Shown here piece by piece: positions 32,527-45,355 of a DNA stretch of 64,000 bases (within the stretch, counting starts at the first letter, position 1; the number at the start of each line of letters is the position of its first letter). Both the position numbers and the translations under genes were made by a program. The notes beneath the pieces were generated by a model. The model did no database searches and was not told the origin of the DNA. It saw nothing but the letters and a program-made list of their open reading frames with translations. This DNA is from Helianthus annuus. Its lineage: Eukaryota; Streptophyta; Magnoliopsida; Asterales; Asteraceae. The stretch lies in NCBI RefSeq assembly GCF_002127325.2, contig NC_035435.2, positions 115,238,671 to 115,302,670 on the forward strand, given 5' to 3'.

Positions 32527-33272
32527 TGTTATGGGTGGTTTTCTGGGCCCATATCCTGGAATTATATCCTGACTTGATAATTTCTGATTATGATCAGGAT
32601 ACCGGATCAGGATATTGGTAACTTCCTGATGTAGTATCCTGGCAGTTACTAATTATTTACTTGCAGGTCATGGCTATAGGATCATAACATTCATGTGGAC
32701 TCATTCTCCTGAAGACTCGCTCCATTTAGTTGAAAAATAAACGTTGAAGCCGGAAGAATAGGTCACCAACGTTCAGAAAGGAATATTCTGGAGCATCCCT
32801 AGTTTATAGGAGAATTTGTTTGATATTTGTAACTATAAATAGGAGTGCCAAACCGTAGGAACACTTCACTTCACTCATGACTCTCGAACTCTTACTTCTT
32901 TCTCTTGCAATCACGCACTAACACTCAACACTTACAATCATTGTACCACTTAGTAGCAATCTGAGCATTATCCTGCATTGTATCCTGAACATTCAAGTAA
33001 TAAGAAAAACAAGGCAGCCAACGATTGTCAACTCCCGAGGTTTTATGCCGGAGATCTAGATTGATCAAGCGCTTTCCTCGTATATCTTGTGTCCATTTTT
33101 ACCTTTTCAGCTCATTGTTTGATTGTTGATATAGTTTCATATCCTGAGACTATATCCTGAAACAATTTTTGCAAACGAACAAACCAACATATTTTTTCAC
33201 AATCATTGCTAGCACACTACCTCACAAACTAATTTGATCACTTAATTACTTCGGTAATTTTTTATCAAAACA
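32527..33272 (+). repeat. 5' LTR of element H (746 bp)
   Basis: Starts TGTTATGGGTGGTTTTC and ends TTTATCAAAACA. TATAAATA lies at 32834. It contains repeated TATCCTG words. Confidence 0.85.
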
Positions 33273-33273
33273 A

Positions 33274-33293
33274 TTTGGCGCCCACCGTGGGGC
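33274..33293 (+). promoter_or_regulatory. Primer-binding site of element H
   Basis: TTTGGCGCCCACCGTGGGGC directly follows the LTR and is identical to that of E. Confidence 0.75.
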
Positions 33294-33376
33294 AAGTGGT
33301 GCTATTTCTACTAAAAGCTTTGTTAAAATCACTACTTGGCTTCTTATTTTCAAAACTTTTTACACAACTATTTTCA

Positions 33377-35633
33377 ATGGCTTCGAAATCAAACATGAGC
33401 TCTTCGTCCATGCCTGCTACAACCTCTGCCACAACCGGTTCAGTGCTTCCACCACCTCCACAGATGCAAGCTCCTTCACAGGCTCAGGCTCCTCCAAGGA
33501 GGGTTGAGACTCATATATCCCGAGACACTGATCTTGCTCAAAATGTCCATAGATCTGGTGTCCTAGGGAGAACTCCTATTATGGCTTCTAATGATGAAAT
33601 TCTAACTTTGTTTGGTAGTATACAGGATCAGATGAAGCAACAGCAGGAAACTAATCAGATGATAATAAGAGAATTACAACTCTTGAAGTCTAACTCCAAG
33701 AGACCTGTTGAGGATACTGTCACTCCCTTGCAGCCCAGAATGCTGAACTTTAGTTCAGCAGTGTATACTGAGGATAGTCAGGGCAATGTTGTGCCAAGTC
33801 ATTCCCAGGGCAATACTCCTGAAATACCCTCAACATCCAGGATATCGATTGTTAGGGGACCAGGATATGCTCCAGGATATGGCCAGAATCCTCAAGCTGG
33901 TAATTTATCTAATAATGTTAATACTCTTGCTACTAACAATCTTGGATCTTTGCAGGATATAAATGTGACGTCGGCACTCTCTAGAGAGCTTCAGAAGCTG
34001 AAGGATATGATATCCAGTACCTGGGGTAGTGCAGCCTATACCGGAAGTATCCTAGGACAGTCATAGGATATCCCGGTTTGCATATCCTATATGTGATACT
34101 GAAATTCCAAAAAGATTTCAAACTCCTAATATGAAGCTTTATGACGGGACCACGGATCCTGAGGAGCATATTGCTCAGTATAGGGAGAGGATGGAGATTA
34201 ACCCTATTCTACCAGAACTTAAGGAAGCATGCCTCTGCAAGGGCTTCGGCTCTACTCTAACAGGATCAGCCTTAAAATGGCTCTTAAACGTTCCACCTCA
34301 TTCAATTACATCATTTGCTCATTTGGTCAATTTGTTTAATAGTCAATTTTCTTGCAGTAGAAGTTTCAAAAAACTATCAAGTGACCTCTACAGGATAACT
34401 CAGGGTCCTCAAGAATCCTTATGGGTCTATGTGAACAAATTCAGCAGGGAATCCTTGGATATCCCACACCTTGACGTTGCTACAGCTGTGTAGGCATTCA
34501 AGATGGGATTGCAAAAGGATTCCCAATTTTATCAGGATCTTGTGATGAATACTTGCAGGAACTTGGATGAAGCTCGAAACGGGGCTTTGAGATATATCAG
34601 ACTTGAAGACGGCAAGAAAATGCAAGAGAGGATGAATTCATCCGCTCTAGGCCGTATGGTAAAAATGGCAGTAAGAAAGTGAATGTGTTGAGGATGAAGA
34701 TATCGAATAATATCCTGAATTGTCAGAGTATTATTTTTCTGTTAATATACCCGAACTAATGTATGCTATGCAGGGTTTGGGAAATAAAGCGAGGTGGCTG
34801 AGGAAGAACTAGAAAAAGGCCGATTGGAAGGATAAATCCAAGTGGTGTGCCTTCCATGAGGATTTTGGACATGTGACGAAAGATTGCATAGCCCTGAGGA
34901 AGGAAATAAGCTACCTGCTAAGCAAGGGATATCTGAAAGATCTTCTGGGCAGAAAGAAGAATAAGGGTCAGGATACTGAGAAGGATCCTGAACAAGCAGC
35001 ATCACCTCCTCCAGACGCCAAGATAATTAACTTCATATCCGGAGGATCCGATATACGCAGAACCTCCTATTCTGCATGCCAAGGAGGCAAAGCAGAAAGA
35101 GGGGACAAGCCGACGAGGATGACAACACTTACAACTGACAAAGTGATAATGTTTGACAGTGATGACCAGGACAACATTCAGGATCCTCACCACGATGGTT
35201 TGGTAATCACTTTATATATTGCTAATCATTTTGTACACAGGATACTGGTGGACAACGGTAGCTCGGTCAACATCATCCAATTGGAAACCCTGAAGAGAAT
35301 GAACATCCCCCAAATGGAGATCACTTCAAAATCCACTGTGCTTGTAGGGTTCAGTGGAGAGGCAAAGAACACTGTTGGAGAAAAAAACTGCCTGTATATG
35401 TTGACGGAGTGAACTCAATGCTACGATTCTACGTCATGGATTCACTGTCCTGTTATAATATTATATTAGGCAGGCCATGGATTCATGATATGAAAGTTGT
35501 GCCATCAACCTATCATCAGTGCATCAAGATCCCTACTCCTTGGGGGGTAGTCAAAGTGGAAAGCAATCAACATGAGGCAAAGGAATGTTATTCCTCCTCG
35601 ATGAAAGCCTCAACAAAGCCCAAAGCAGGATAG
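33377..35633 (+). pseudogene. Element H gag-protease
   Basis: The ATG at 33377 (MASKSNMSSSSM) starts a frame open to 34066. Capsid-like KLYDGTTDPEEHIAQYRERM starts at 34131. The frame then has a TAG near 34491, frameshifts near 34640-34740 and a stop near 34812. The segment 34873-35412 carries HEDFGHVTKDCIALRKEI, NFISGGSD and the protease-like ILVDNGSSVNII (about 35255). The last segment 35409-35633 carries YNIILGRPWIHDM and ends at the conserved UAG. Gag would form particles and protease would cut the polyprotein; this copy cannot make either whole. Confidence 0.8.
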
Positions 35634-35639
35634 CAATTA
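35628..35639 (+). promoter_or_regulatory. Putative leaky stop (UAG CAA UUA) between protease and RT, element H
   Basis: GGA TAG CAA TTA AAG is in frame with the upstream (TKPKAG) and downstream (QLKIQAQD) ORFs. It is identical downstream to E and G. Confidence 0.65.
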
Positions 35640-37956
35640 AAGATACAAGCTCAGGATATCGTGGAAGCCTCAGAGCAGGATGTTAAGAAAATTATCCTGG
35701 ATCAGGATAATCCAGATATCTCGGTGCTTATAGGAGCTAATATCCCTCAGGATATTGAGAATCAGCTTATGAATTTTCTAAAATGTAGGATGTCCACGTT
35801 CGCATGGAAGCATGAAGACATGACAGGTATTTCAAAAGATATTATAACTTACAAGCTTGGGATTGACAGGTCTTTCAAGCCCGTTCAGCAAAAGAGAAGG
35901 AAATTTGCTCCTGAAAGAAATGCAATCATACAGGAAGATGTTGAAAGATTATTAAAGTCCAAGATGATTAGGGAAGTCAAATTCCACAAGTGGCTAGCAA
36001 ACGTGGTCGTGGTTCAAAAGAAAAATAGGAAATGGAGAGTTTGTGTAGATTACACAGACCTCAATAAAGCATGTCCTAAAGACCCATTCCCCTTGCCTCA
36101 TATAGACTCGATGGTAGATGCAACCGCCGGTCATGAAATGCTAACCTTTATGGATGCATCCTCAGGATTCCAGCAAATCCAGATGGAGCCATCTGATCAA
36201 GAAGATACAGCTTTCATGACACAGACAGGTATTTATTGTTATACTGCCATGCCTTTCGGTTTGAAAAATGCAGGTGCAACGTATCAGAGACTAGTGAATA
36301 TGATGTTTAAAGACAAACTGGGGGACACCATGGAGGTGTATATTGATGATATGGTGGTGAAATCCAAGAAGGCGGAGGATCACCTCCAGGATCTTGAATG
36401 TGCCTTCAATATCTTGGACCAATACAATATGAAGCTGAATCCTGCTAAGTGCCATTTTGGAGTGGGGGCAGCAAAATTTTTAGGATATATGGTGACTAAG
36501 AGGGGAATAGAAGCAAGTCTAGAACAGATTAAAGTTATCCTGGATATCAAATCACCATCCAACATGAAAGATGTGCAAAGGTTAACAGGACAAGTAGCGG
36601 CGTTGAACATGTTCATATCAAGATCTTCAGAGAAATGCAAGGAATTCTATGATATCCTGAAGAAGAAAAAAAAGTTCGAATAGGGAGAAAGACATGAAGC
36701 TGCTCTACAAGGATTGAAGCAGTATCTTTCAAGTGCACCTATGCTGATGAAGCCCGAGGATGGTGAACCCTTTTCCCTGTATCTTGCAGTATCAGGGAGT
36801 GCAGTAAGTGTCGTTCTGGTAAAGGATCATGAAGGTCAGCAGTATCTTGTTTATTATGTGAGTAAAAGTTTGTTAGATGCTGAAACTAGATACTCACACT
36901 TATAAAAATTGATATTAGCCCTAGTTATGGCGTCAACTAAGCTTAGACATTATTTTGAGACACATAGGATTCATGTTAAAAGTAATTATCCTGTTAAAAA
37001 TATGCTTAGGAAACCTGAAATGTCTGGCAGGATGGCTAAATGGTCCGTAAAGCTAAGTGCATACGATTTAGTATATGAACCTAGAAATGCTATAAAGTCT
37101 CAGGCTTTAGTAGACTTTGTGGCTGATTTTAGTAGTGATATTCAAAATGAAATTGACCTAGAAGTACAACAACTAGGTGAGAATTCAGAAGCTTGGATAC
37201 TATACACTGATGGTGCATCTAACATAAGAGGTGTAGGATTCGGGATACAACTAAAATCGCCACAGGGGGACATATTACCCCAGGCTATTAGATGTGAATT
37301 TCCTGCTACTAATAATGATGCAGAATATGAAGCTCTGATTGTAGGATTAGAATTGGCTAGGAATATGAATATTAAATGTTTGCAAGTGTATGTTGATTCC
37401 TTGTTGATCACTAACCATTTCAACGGATCTTATGCAGTCAAAGGTGAAAGGTTAGTCGAATATCTTGAAATTGTTAAAAAATTAGCAGGATATTTCGAAG
37501 TTTTTACACTTGAACAGGTACCAAGAGAGGAAAATGCTGATTCAGATGCTCTGGCAAATTTAGGATCTACCGTCAGGATACCGGAAGGAACTCAGATACC
37601 GATACTACATATCCTGTATCCTACGATGGAACACTTCAAATCTCAGGATAAAGAGGTAGCAAGTATCCGGGATCCTGGTGATGAATATCCTGAAAAGAAT
37701 ACTGGACGGCTCCAATTATAAAATACCTCAAAAAAGGAGACACCCCAAAGGATGAGAATCCTAAGGCTTTCAGAATGAAGGTATCTCGTTTTACTATTAT
37801 AAATAATGTTTTGTATAAGAAGTCTCTTGCAGGTCCATACCTAAGGTGCTTGGAGGATCCTGAAACCAAGGAGGTACTTCAGGATATACACGAAGGAAAC
37901 TGTGGCAACCATACTGGGGGCAGATCGTTGTTCTCGAAGGTGTTAAGAACAGGATA
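35634..37956 (+). pseudogene. Element H RT-RNase H and integrase N-terminus
   Basis: RT is nearly whole (35661-36683): TFAWKHEDMTGISKDIITYK, WRVCVDYTDLNKACPKDPFP, FMDASSGFQQIQMEPSD, VYIDDMVVKSK (YIDD) and the thumb LTGQVAALNMFISRSSEKCK. A TAG follows at 36681 and another stop at 36903. RNase H (36909-37721) has ILYTDGASNIRGVG, NNDAEYEALIVGLELA and VYVDSLLITNHFNG. The integrase start (37775-37956) has the zinc-finger half CGNHTGGRSLFSKVLRTGYY, then is cut by element G. It is the best RT of the three Tat copies, but still carries stops. Confidence 0.85.
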
Positions 37957-37961
37957 CTACT

Positions 37962-38677
37962 TGTTTTGGTCAAAAATCAAGCAAAGATAATGCAACCAAA
38001 TCTTTATGTGTGAGGTGTAATGCTTGAATCAATGAACAATATTGAGGATCACTCAGAAATGTAATGAACAAGTGACACAATGATTTATACGAGGAAAAAG
38101 CCCTTGATCAAGAGTTGATCTCCGGCATAAAAAACCTCGGGTGATAGAAACTACCGATCACCAACTTAGATTAAACAAAATGTGTGTTACAACTTCGAAT
38201 GATAGCGAGCTAGTTACAAGGATCACTAGAGTGAAGTGTATAACAATGATGTGTAATCGCCGAGCAGAGTGTTGTAAACTGATGAGAGCAGTATGAGTGT
38301 GTGTGTTTAGCCAAAAATAGCCAAGTGTTCTAATCTAGCTCACTATCCCCTTTTAAATTTAGTAAATATCTAAAATAACTAACTATCCGCAATTCATCCC
38401 TCTCCCCACGATCTCCATAACGTTCACCATGGTCAAGCACGTGCGGAATAAAAGAGAATATGCTCCAGGAATATTGCCATGACCAAGTCCAAGCACGTAC
38501 TCCTGCAAAACAATTCCATATTCAAAGTAGACAATTGTTAGTGTAAGGATCACTATGATGATCCTGGATCCTGATCCTACAATACTCTCTACGGATCACC
38601 AATTCAGACAGAATCAAGGATCCTTAAACCCGACAGCAATTGAGGATCACTGATCACAGGAAAATCTTCCCCTAACA
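37962..38677 (-). repeat. 3' LTR of element G (716 bp)
   Basis: On minus it starts TGTTAGGGG and ends TTTTTGACCAAAACA. I counted about 18 substitutions and one 1-base indel against the other copy; most are transitions. Confidence 0.88.
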
Positions 38678-38694
38678 ATTGCCCCCAAAATACA
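38678..38694 (-). promoter_or_regulatory. Polypurine tract of element G
   Basis: On minus GTATTTTGGGGGCAAT directly precedes the LTR start. Confidence 0.75.
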
Positions 38695-38975
38695 AGGAGT
38701 AAAGATGTAAATAACGAGTTGTATTTTCTGTTCTTATCCACAACGAATCAACGGATAACTAGCCGTTGTAAGCGGACTAGCCGTTACCATCCTGACGTCA
38801 CTGAGGTGACTACCCTGCAAGATCATTATTATAAATTGAAGTTAGGGATAGGGATCAATTTGCATTTAAATTCAAGAAAGACTCCTTTAAATCCACATTC
38901 GAAGATCAAGCAGGTATCTCTCTTCCTCTTCTCCCTTTAAGTTTTCTTTTCCTGTTTATCTTCTTCCCTACCATC

Positions 38976-40600
38976 ATGACCAAGATGATGCTAAGATCCT
39001 CCCCGACTAAGGATCACACAAAAGACAGTCCTCTTAGGAGCCAGGGGATCATCGAAGATACCATGAAAGAACGATGCTACTTCACTGATCCACAAATAGA
39101 CAGAATCCGTCACTGTTTTCATGCGAGTACCATTTTCAAAACCTTTGACCCCACCACTCTGAGCGATTTTATTTCCGAAACCTGGGTAGCTTTCCCGATC
39201 ACTCCATTCACAATAGGATACACATACCCTTTCCCTGAATTCACCCAATCTTTCTTTTCCCTCACCGGCATCTCCTATATTCAAGCTATGCCAATGATGT
39301 GGAGGGTCTTGATCACCCTTGAAAGAATCATTGAGCAAGAAGGCATTGATCTGAGAATGTCGGAGTTGGCAGAGATGTACAACCTAGTAAGCCACGGATC
39401 CCACCGATATTTATTCAAACACAAACCCTTTGAAGAACACCCCATCCTCAAAACCACGAAGAATGATACCAACTGGAAAAAGGCGGTTCTTTTTCGTCAG
39501 GAGGGATACCATCCCAAACGGAAAGGATTTGCCAAGGATGTGGGCCACCCATGGTAGGATAGAGGATCCTTAGAAGGATCACCGAATAAGCTTGCTTCTG
39601 ATGAGGATCACTAACATGTTTTTGTTTCTTTTGTACAGCTATCTCTGTTTCACACATTATACCATCACCTGCCACCAAGGAGAGGCTTGCTGATTTCAGA
39701 AAACTTGATCCTACAACAAGGTCATTTCAAGCCAATACCCAGGATTCTCAAGAAGTATCCTCAGGTTTTGTAACAATGTCAAGTAAGTATCCTGTTTTTT
39801 GCACAATTAAATGTTTAAATAGTTAAATAGAAATAGGATAAGGAAACTTATCTTTTTTGGGTGTGTAGGTGCTGGAAAGTCATCAAAGTCTGCTTCTCGC
39901 TTTAGTGTCACTGATCTCGACACCGTCCGATCCGGAAAGAAAAATTCTGCTGTTAGCCCCTCCGTCATAGTCCCCAAAGCAACCACTTCAAAAGGAAGAG
40001 GTGGGAAGAAGAGAAAGGCTGCCGGTACCCTTGAAGGTCTGCCCCTGATCCAGCACCAATTCGAGGAATTCGTTGCTGATGTAAGAATAGCTGATCCTTA
40101 AATGTGATTCTTGTACATGATCCTTCCATACTGACAGTAAGGGATCCTGAATTGTATCTTCTCTTTTGCAGAAATTTGCTGAAATCCGGGACTACGTTGG
40201 GAACGTTGAAGAGCTCGAAGAAAAATACTCGGACCTTCAACAAGTGGCGGTGCTCAAGGATCACAAGATTGCCTCCCTTGAAAAGGACCTCAATGATGCC
40301 AAAACTCAGACGGTTAAAGCTCAGATCAACGCTGACTATGAGAAGCACGAGATCATGGAGGATGCTAAAGTCTCCGCTGCCATTGCCATGTACAAAACCA
40401 AGTTGCAGATGGCCCAAGAAGCTCAGGATCGTAATTTTGACAGTAGCAACTGGGACATGGAGGGCTGGAAGGCTAGGCTGGCTGAGTTGGAGGACGAAGA
40501 GGAGGCTGATGAGGTTCTGGCAATTGAGGCGACCAACAATGGCAAGGATCAGGGTGGAGAAGCAAGTGGAGCTGGTGAAGGTGATGCAGCGAAGGTGTAA
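38976..40600 (+). CDS. Antisense additional ORF of element G, four exons
   Basis: Exons with GT/AG borders: 38976-39553, 39639-39782, 39869-40080 and 40172-40600 (stop). Exon 1 has YTYPFPEFTQSFFSLTGISY and MMWRVLITLERI, matching exon 1 of B (Transposase_28-like). Exon 2 has SPATKERLADFRKLDP. Exon 3 is Ser/Lys-rich with GGKKRKAAG. Exon 4 is a coiled coil (VEELEEKYSDLQQVAVLKDH) ending in SNWDMEGWKARLAELEDEEE and an acidic tail. Exons 2-4 join in phase. Exon 1 meets exon 2 one base out of phase, so a small indel near its 3' end probably breaks this copy, or the true donor differs. It lies opposite to gag-pol, between integrase and the polypurine tract. Function is unknown. Confidence 0.7.
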
Positions 40601-42050
40601 GCTGCATGAATGGGCGATGATGGACACTTCTCGACATAGTCGGAGCCCATTTTTTAAGTTTGGTAGTTTGTTTTGTTGAACAATGATGGGTTGTATTTTG
40701 AACAATAGTTACTAGGTTTATGGATCAAGGATCCTCAGACAATAGGTAAGATAATAAGTGGTGGAGGGATCCTCTGTTTGAGGGATGAAGCCACTTGTTA
40801 TCCTGCCGCCTTTAATTTCTTGCTCTGTTATGACCACATGAACAATGGACACCCTTTGCCAACCCATGTGGACGGGCCACGTTTTGCTGGTAGAAATGTG
40901 GGTTGGCAATTTTGACAACCTTAAAGGGTTGAACATTTTGTGAATAAATAAAACTTTAACTTTTTGGCTTATCCTGCGTTGTTATCCTTATGAATCCTTT
41001 AGTTTCCAACTGTTATTATATACTGTTTGAATAAGAAAAGTTAAACAAATTATGTTTAAGAATTTTAGGATATGATCCAGGATCAAATATCCTATAGTCA
41101 AAAAACTTTAGAAAGGTTATGCAGTTTTAGGATCATTGGGTCTGTTGTCAAAGAATAAGGATCACTTATATAAATGATAAATAAAATCAAAGTGATTTAA
41201 GGATCATACCTGAGGATCCAAGTTAGGATCCTAACTCCTTAACAATAATGATCAGGATAATAAAAAAGACAAACCTTAGTGGAAGGTAAGGATCAAGGAT
41301 CCTTGCTTGTTTAACTTCGAAAACCTGAAATAGAATATAACTTGGGACTAAGCTAACATATAAGACAAGTTAGAGACTGGGGACAAGCCCAACAATTCTG
41401 GGGACAAGCCCAATATACTGGGGACAAGCCCAAAGGATAACTGGGGACAAGCCCAAAGGATAACTGGGGACAAGCCCAAAGGATAACTGGAGACAAGCCC
41501 AAAGGATCTTGTGTAAACTGGAGTATGGCCCTCACTGGCGACTATCCAAACTCAGTGACATGAAAATGCCAAAACCTTAGCTAACGTGAAAATGTTAGAA
41601 ACCAGGAACGGATGTATGGTACGGTACGTCTACCATTATACGTAGGATCCCGGATACAGCCAGTACAATGAAATTGTCAGCCCCTAAAGCGAGTACTGGT
41701 CCCATTGCCATGAACTGTACCAGGATCACCGTGCGCTACTGGCAAAACTGGGGACATGCCCAAAAACTGGGGACTAGCCCAAAGAACTGGGGTCAAGCCC
41801 AAAGAACTAGGGTCAAGCCCAAAGAACTGGATACTTCTGTGGAGACTTATCCTCTGTCAAGGATACTCAGACCTTCTGCAAAACTTAGAAACAAGTGAAA
41901 GGAGGATAAAGGATCTAGGATCCTTATCCTTAATTACATGATATATAAAGAGTTAAAGAGTTTTGAGGTTAAATTATTACCATAACGAGGATCCTCCATT
42001 GATCAAGGATCTTTTAAGGATCATCATTGGCTAAGGATCATGGATCCTTA
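40601..42050 (-). repeat. Post-integrase spacer of element G with ~23-bp tandem repeats
   Basis: No coding sequence seen. The unit 'actggggacaagcccaaaggata' is repeated about five to six times at 41374-41510 and again, diverged, at 41747-41830. The word GGATCC/AAGGATC is very dense from 41040 to 41300. The segment near 41680-41740 ('gaaattgtcagccc', 'gtgcgctactggc') is related to the repeat block of E/H, so the blocks are homologous in position. Confidence 0.75.
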
Positions 42051-45000
42051 TTACATGAAGTATCTTTTCAAATGGACAGCATTCCAAGCTCTTGGTAGCA
42101 AATCACCTTCCATTGTTAGCAATCGATATGCCCCCTTTCCTGTTTCAGCTTCTATCAAATAAGGGCCTTCCCACTTTGGTGCCAACTTTCCATCAGCGGG
42201 ATTGGTGGTATTCTGAAATGCTTTCCTTAATACCATATCACCAACTTGGAATTTCCTGATCCTGACATTCTTGTTGTAAGCTCCAGCCATCCTTTGTTGA
42301 TAACTGGCCATCTTTATCCTTGCCAAATCCCTGAGTTCTTCTATAGTATCCAGGTCTTGAACCAAGTTTTCAGCATTTCCTTCAGGATCACGGATACTTG
42401 TTCTTGCAGTAGGAACCACCATTTCTGTAGGGATCACTGATTCTGCTCCAAATACCATAGAGAATGGAGTTTGACCAGTAGCATTCTTGGGAGTTGTCCT
42501 ATCAGCCCATAATACATAAGGTAGCTCTTCTGCCCATTTTCCTTTCTTGGATCCAAGTTTCTTTTTCAAGTTGTTGATGATGATCTTGTTGGATGATTCT
42601 GCCTGGCCATTAGCTTGTGGGTGGACTGGTGTTGATGTTATCATCTTAATCCCCCAGCTGTCACAAAAGTTAGTAGTTCTACTCCCAATAAATTGGGATC
42701 CATTATCACATACAATTTCAGAAGGGATACCAGATCTAGTAATAATATTTCTTTTGATAAAGGATATCACTTCTTTCTCTCTGACTTGAGCAAAGGCTTC
42801 AGCCTCTATCCACTTGGAGAAGTAATCAGTCATAGCAAGCATGAATACTTTTCCACCAGGTGCCTTAAGAAGCTTACCAACTATATCCATTCCCCATCTC
42901 ATAAATGGCCAAGAGGAGGATATAGGATGCAAAAGTTCAGCTGGTTGATGAAGGATATTACTATGTCTTTGACAAGGGTCACATCTTTTAGCATAATCCA
43001 CAGCATCCTTCTTCATAGTAGGCCAATAGTATCCTGTCCTCAGGATCCTTGAGAATAATGCCCTGCCCCCAGTGTGATTTCCACAATCTCCTTCATGGAG
43101 ATCCTTTAAAACTTCTTGAATTTCAGGATCCTCAATACATCTAAGATATGGTCCTGCAAGAGATCGTTTGTATAGCATGTTATTCAATATTGCAAATTGA
43201 GATACCTTAATTTTGAAAGCCCTGGGGTTTTCTCCTGTAGGGATCTCTCCATGTTGAATATATCTCATGATTGGGAGGATCTAGGATCCTGATTGCAGAG
43301 CATCACTAGGTATGATCGCAGAATCCTCTCCTATCTTCATAGCCACATGATCCTCGATAGCAGGATTCAGGATATGGATAATAGGGATTTTGATATCCTC
43401 TGGAATCTTCAAGGATGATCCTAAATTGGCCAGTGCATCAGCTTCTGCATTCTCTTCTCTTGGTACCTATGTCAAACTAAAAGATACAAAAGAGAGTGCC
43501 AACTCTTTGACTATCTCTAAGTATTTGATTAGCTTTTCACCTTTAACAGCATAGGTTCCATTAAAGTGATTAGTGATTAATAATGAGTCTACATACACCT
43601 CAAGATACCTGATCCTCATATGCTTGGCAATTTGCAAACCAGCTATCAAGGCTTCGTATTCAGCCTCATTGTTAGTAGTTTGGAACTCACAAGCTATAGA
43701 GTGGGGTATTATGTCCCCCTGTGGCGATTTTAGTAGTATTCCAAGCCAGTTCCTTTGACATTAGAGACTCCATCAGTGAAGAGTATCCAAGGATCCTTAG
43801 TCTCCTCTACCTGTTGGACTTCTAATTCAGCTTCCCTTTGCAAGTCACTACTGAAATCTGCCACAAAGTCAACTAAGGCTTGGGATTTGATAGCGGTTCT
43901 AGGCTCATATCTTATATCATAAGCACTGAGCTTCACTGCCCACTTAGCCATCCTTCCTGACATTTCAGGTTTCCTGAGAACATTCTTAATTGGAAAATTA
44001 GTCTTAACAATAATGGCATGAGTTTCAAAATAATGTCTTAATTTAGTGGATGCCATGATTAAAGCAAGGATAAGTTTTTCTAAATGTGAATACCTGGATT
44101 CAGCGTCAAGCAAACTCTTACTTACATAATAAACAGGATGTTGTGTACCTTGGTGATCCTTAACAAGGACCGCACTTACTGCTTTTGAGGATACTGCTAG
44201 GTATAAGGATAATATATCCCCCTTTTCTGGTTTCATCAAAGCGGGGGCTGAGGATAGGTAATCCTTAAGAGCTTTGAGAGCACTTTCATGCTTCTCAGTC
44301 CATTCAAATTTCTTGTTCTTCCTCAGGATGTCATAGAATTCCTTGCACTTTTCCGAGGATTTAGATATGAACCTGTTTAAGGCTGCGATCCTGCCTGTTA
44401 ATCTTTGCACATCCTTAGCATTGGCAGGTGATTTAATGTTCACAATAGCCTTAATTTGCTCTGGACTTGCTTCAATGCCCCTCTTAGTCACCATATAGCC
44501 TAGGAATTTACCTACTTTAACACCAAAGTGACACTTGGAAGGATTTAGTTTCATATTAAATTTATCAAGGATATTGAATGCTTCCTCCAAGTCTTTAAGG
44601 TGATCCTCAGCTTTTTTAGACTTAACCACCATGTCATCTATATAGACTTCCATAGTGTGCCCAATTTGATCCTTGAACATCATATTGACTAGCCTTTGAT
44701 AAGTAGCACCTGCATTTCTTAGTCCAAATGGCATAACAGTATAACAATAAATACCAGTTGGGGTCATAAAGGTTGTATCCTCTTGATCAGATGGTTCCAT
44801 TTGAATTTGTTGAAATCCAGATGAAGCATCCATAAAAGTTAACAGTTCATGACCCGCGGTAGCATCCACCATGGAGTCAATGTGGGGTAATGGGAAAGGA
44901 TCCTTGGGACATGCCTTATTTAAATCAGTAAAGTCGACACATACCCTCCACTTTCCGTTTTTCTTTTGAACAATAACCACATTGGCCAACCATCTTGGAT

Positions 45001-45349
45001 ACTTAACCTATCTTATCATACCTGCTCGGAGTAATTTTTCTACCTCCTCCTGGATAATGGCATTTCTTTCTGGTGCAAACTTCCTCCTCTTTTGATGTAT
45101 TGGTTTGAATGACCTGTCAATGCCGAGTTTATGAGTAATTATATCCTTAGATATACCTGTCATATCTTCGTGTTTCCATGCAAAGGTAGATTTTCTCCTT
45201 TTGAGGAAAGATACCAAATCCTCTTTTATTTTGCTAAGGATCCCTGATCCTGTGTAAATCTTGGATTCAGGATCATGAGGATCCATAAGGATTTCTTCTA
45301 CATCCTGCTCTCTTGCCTCCAAGACATCCCTTGGAGGATACTTTAATTG
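42051..45349 (-). pseudogene. Element G pol (RT, RNase H, integrase)
   Basis: After the UAG the frame runs to a second TAG at 45008 (GMIR*VKYPRW). RT plus connection is open from 44989 to 43730: CVDFTDLNKACPKDPFPLPH, FMDASSGFQQIQMEPSD, VYIDDMVVKSK (YIDD) and LTGRIAALNRFISKSSEKCK. RNase H begins LFTDGVSNVKGTG and shifts frame at about 43740, then has a CAG-to-TAG-type stop at 43467 and one near 43281. Integrase is intact from 43268 to 42051: HHCC zinc finger (H..CGNHTGG..CDPCQ), MDIVGK, CDNGSQF and QAESSNK (D, D, E), then the C-terminal RIRKFQVGDMVLRKAF (GPY/F-type region) ending HLKRYFM. It has no chromodomain, as expected for Tat. Confidence 0.85.
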
Positions 45350-45355
45350 CTATTG
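45344..45355 (-). promoter_or_regulatory. Putative leaky stop (CAA UAG CAA UUA) between protease and RT, element G
   Basis: On minus CAA TAG CAA TTA, followed by AAG, is in frame with both flanking ORFs (…SRLREQ and QLKYPPRD…). All 12 bases match the tobamovirus read-through site as I know it. Confidence 0.7.

Noticed and set aside
41374..41510. Regular ~23-bp repeats that might look like a CRISPR array
   Set aside because: Units are directly tandem without unique spacers, inside a plant retrotransposon.
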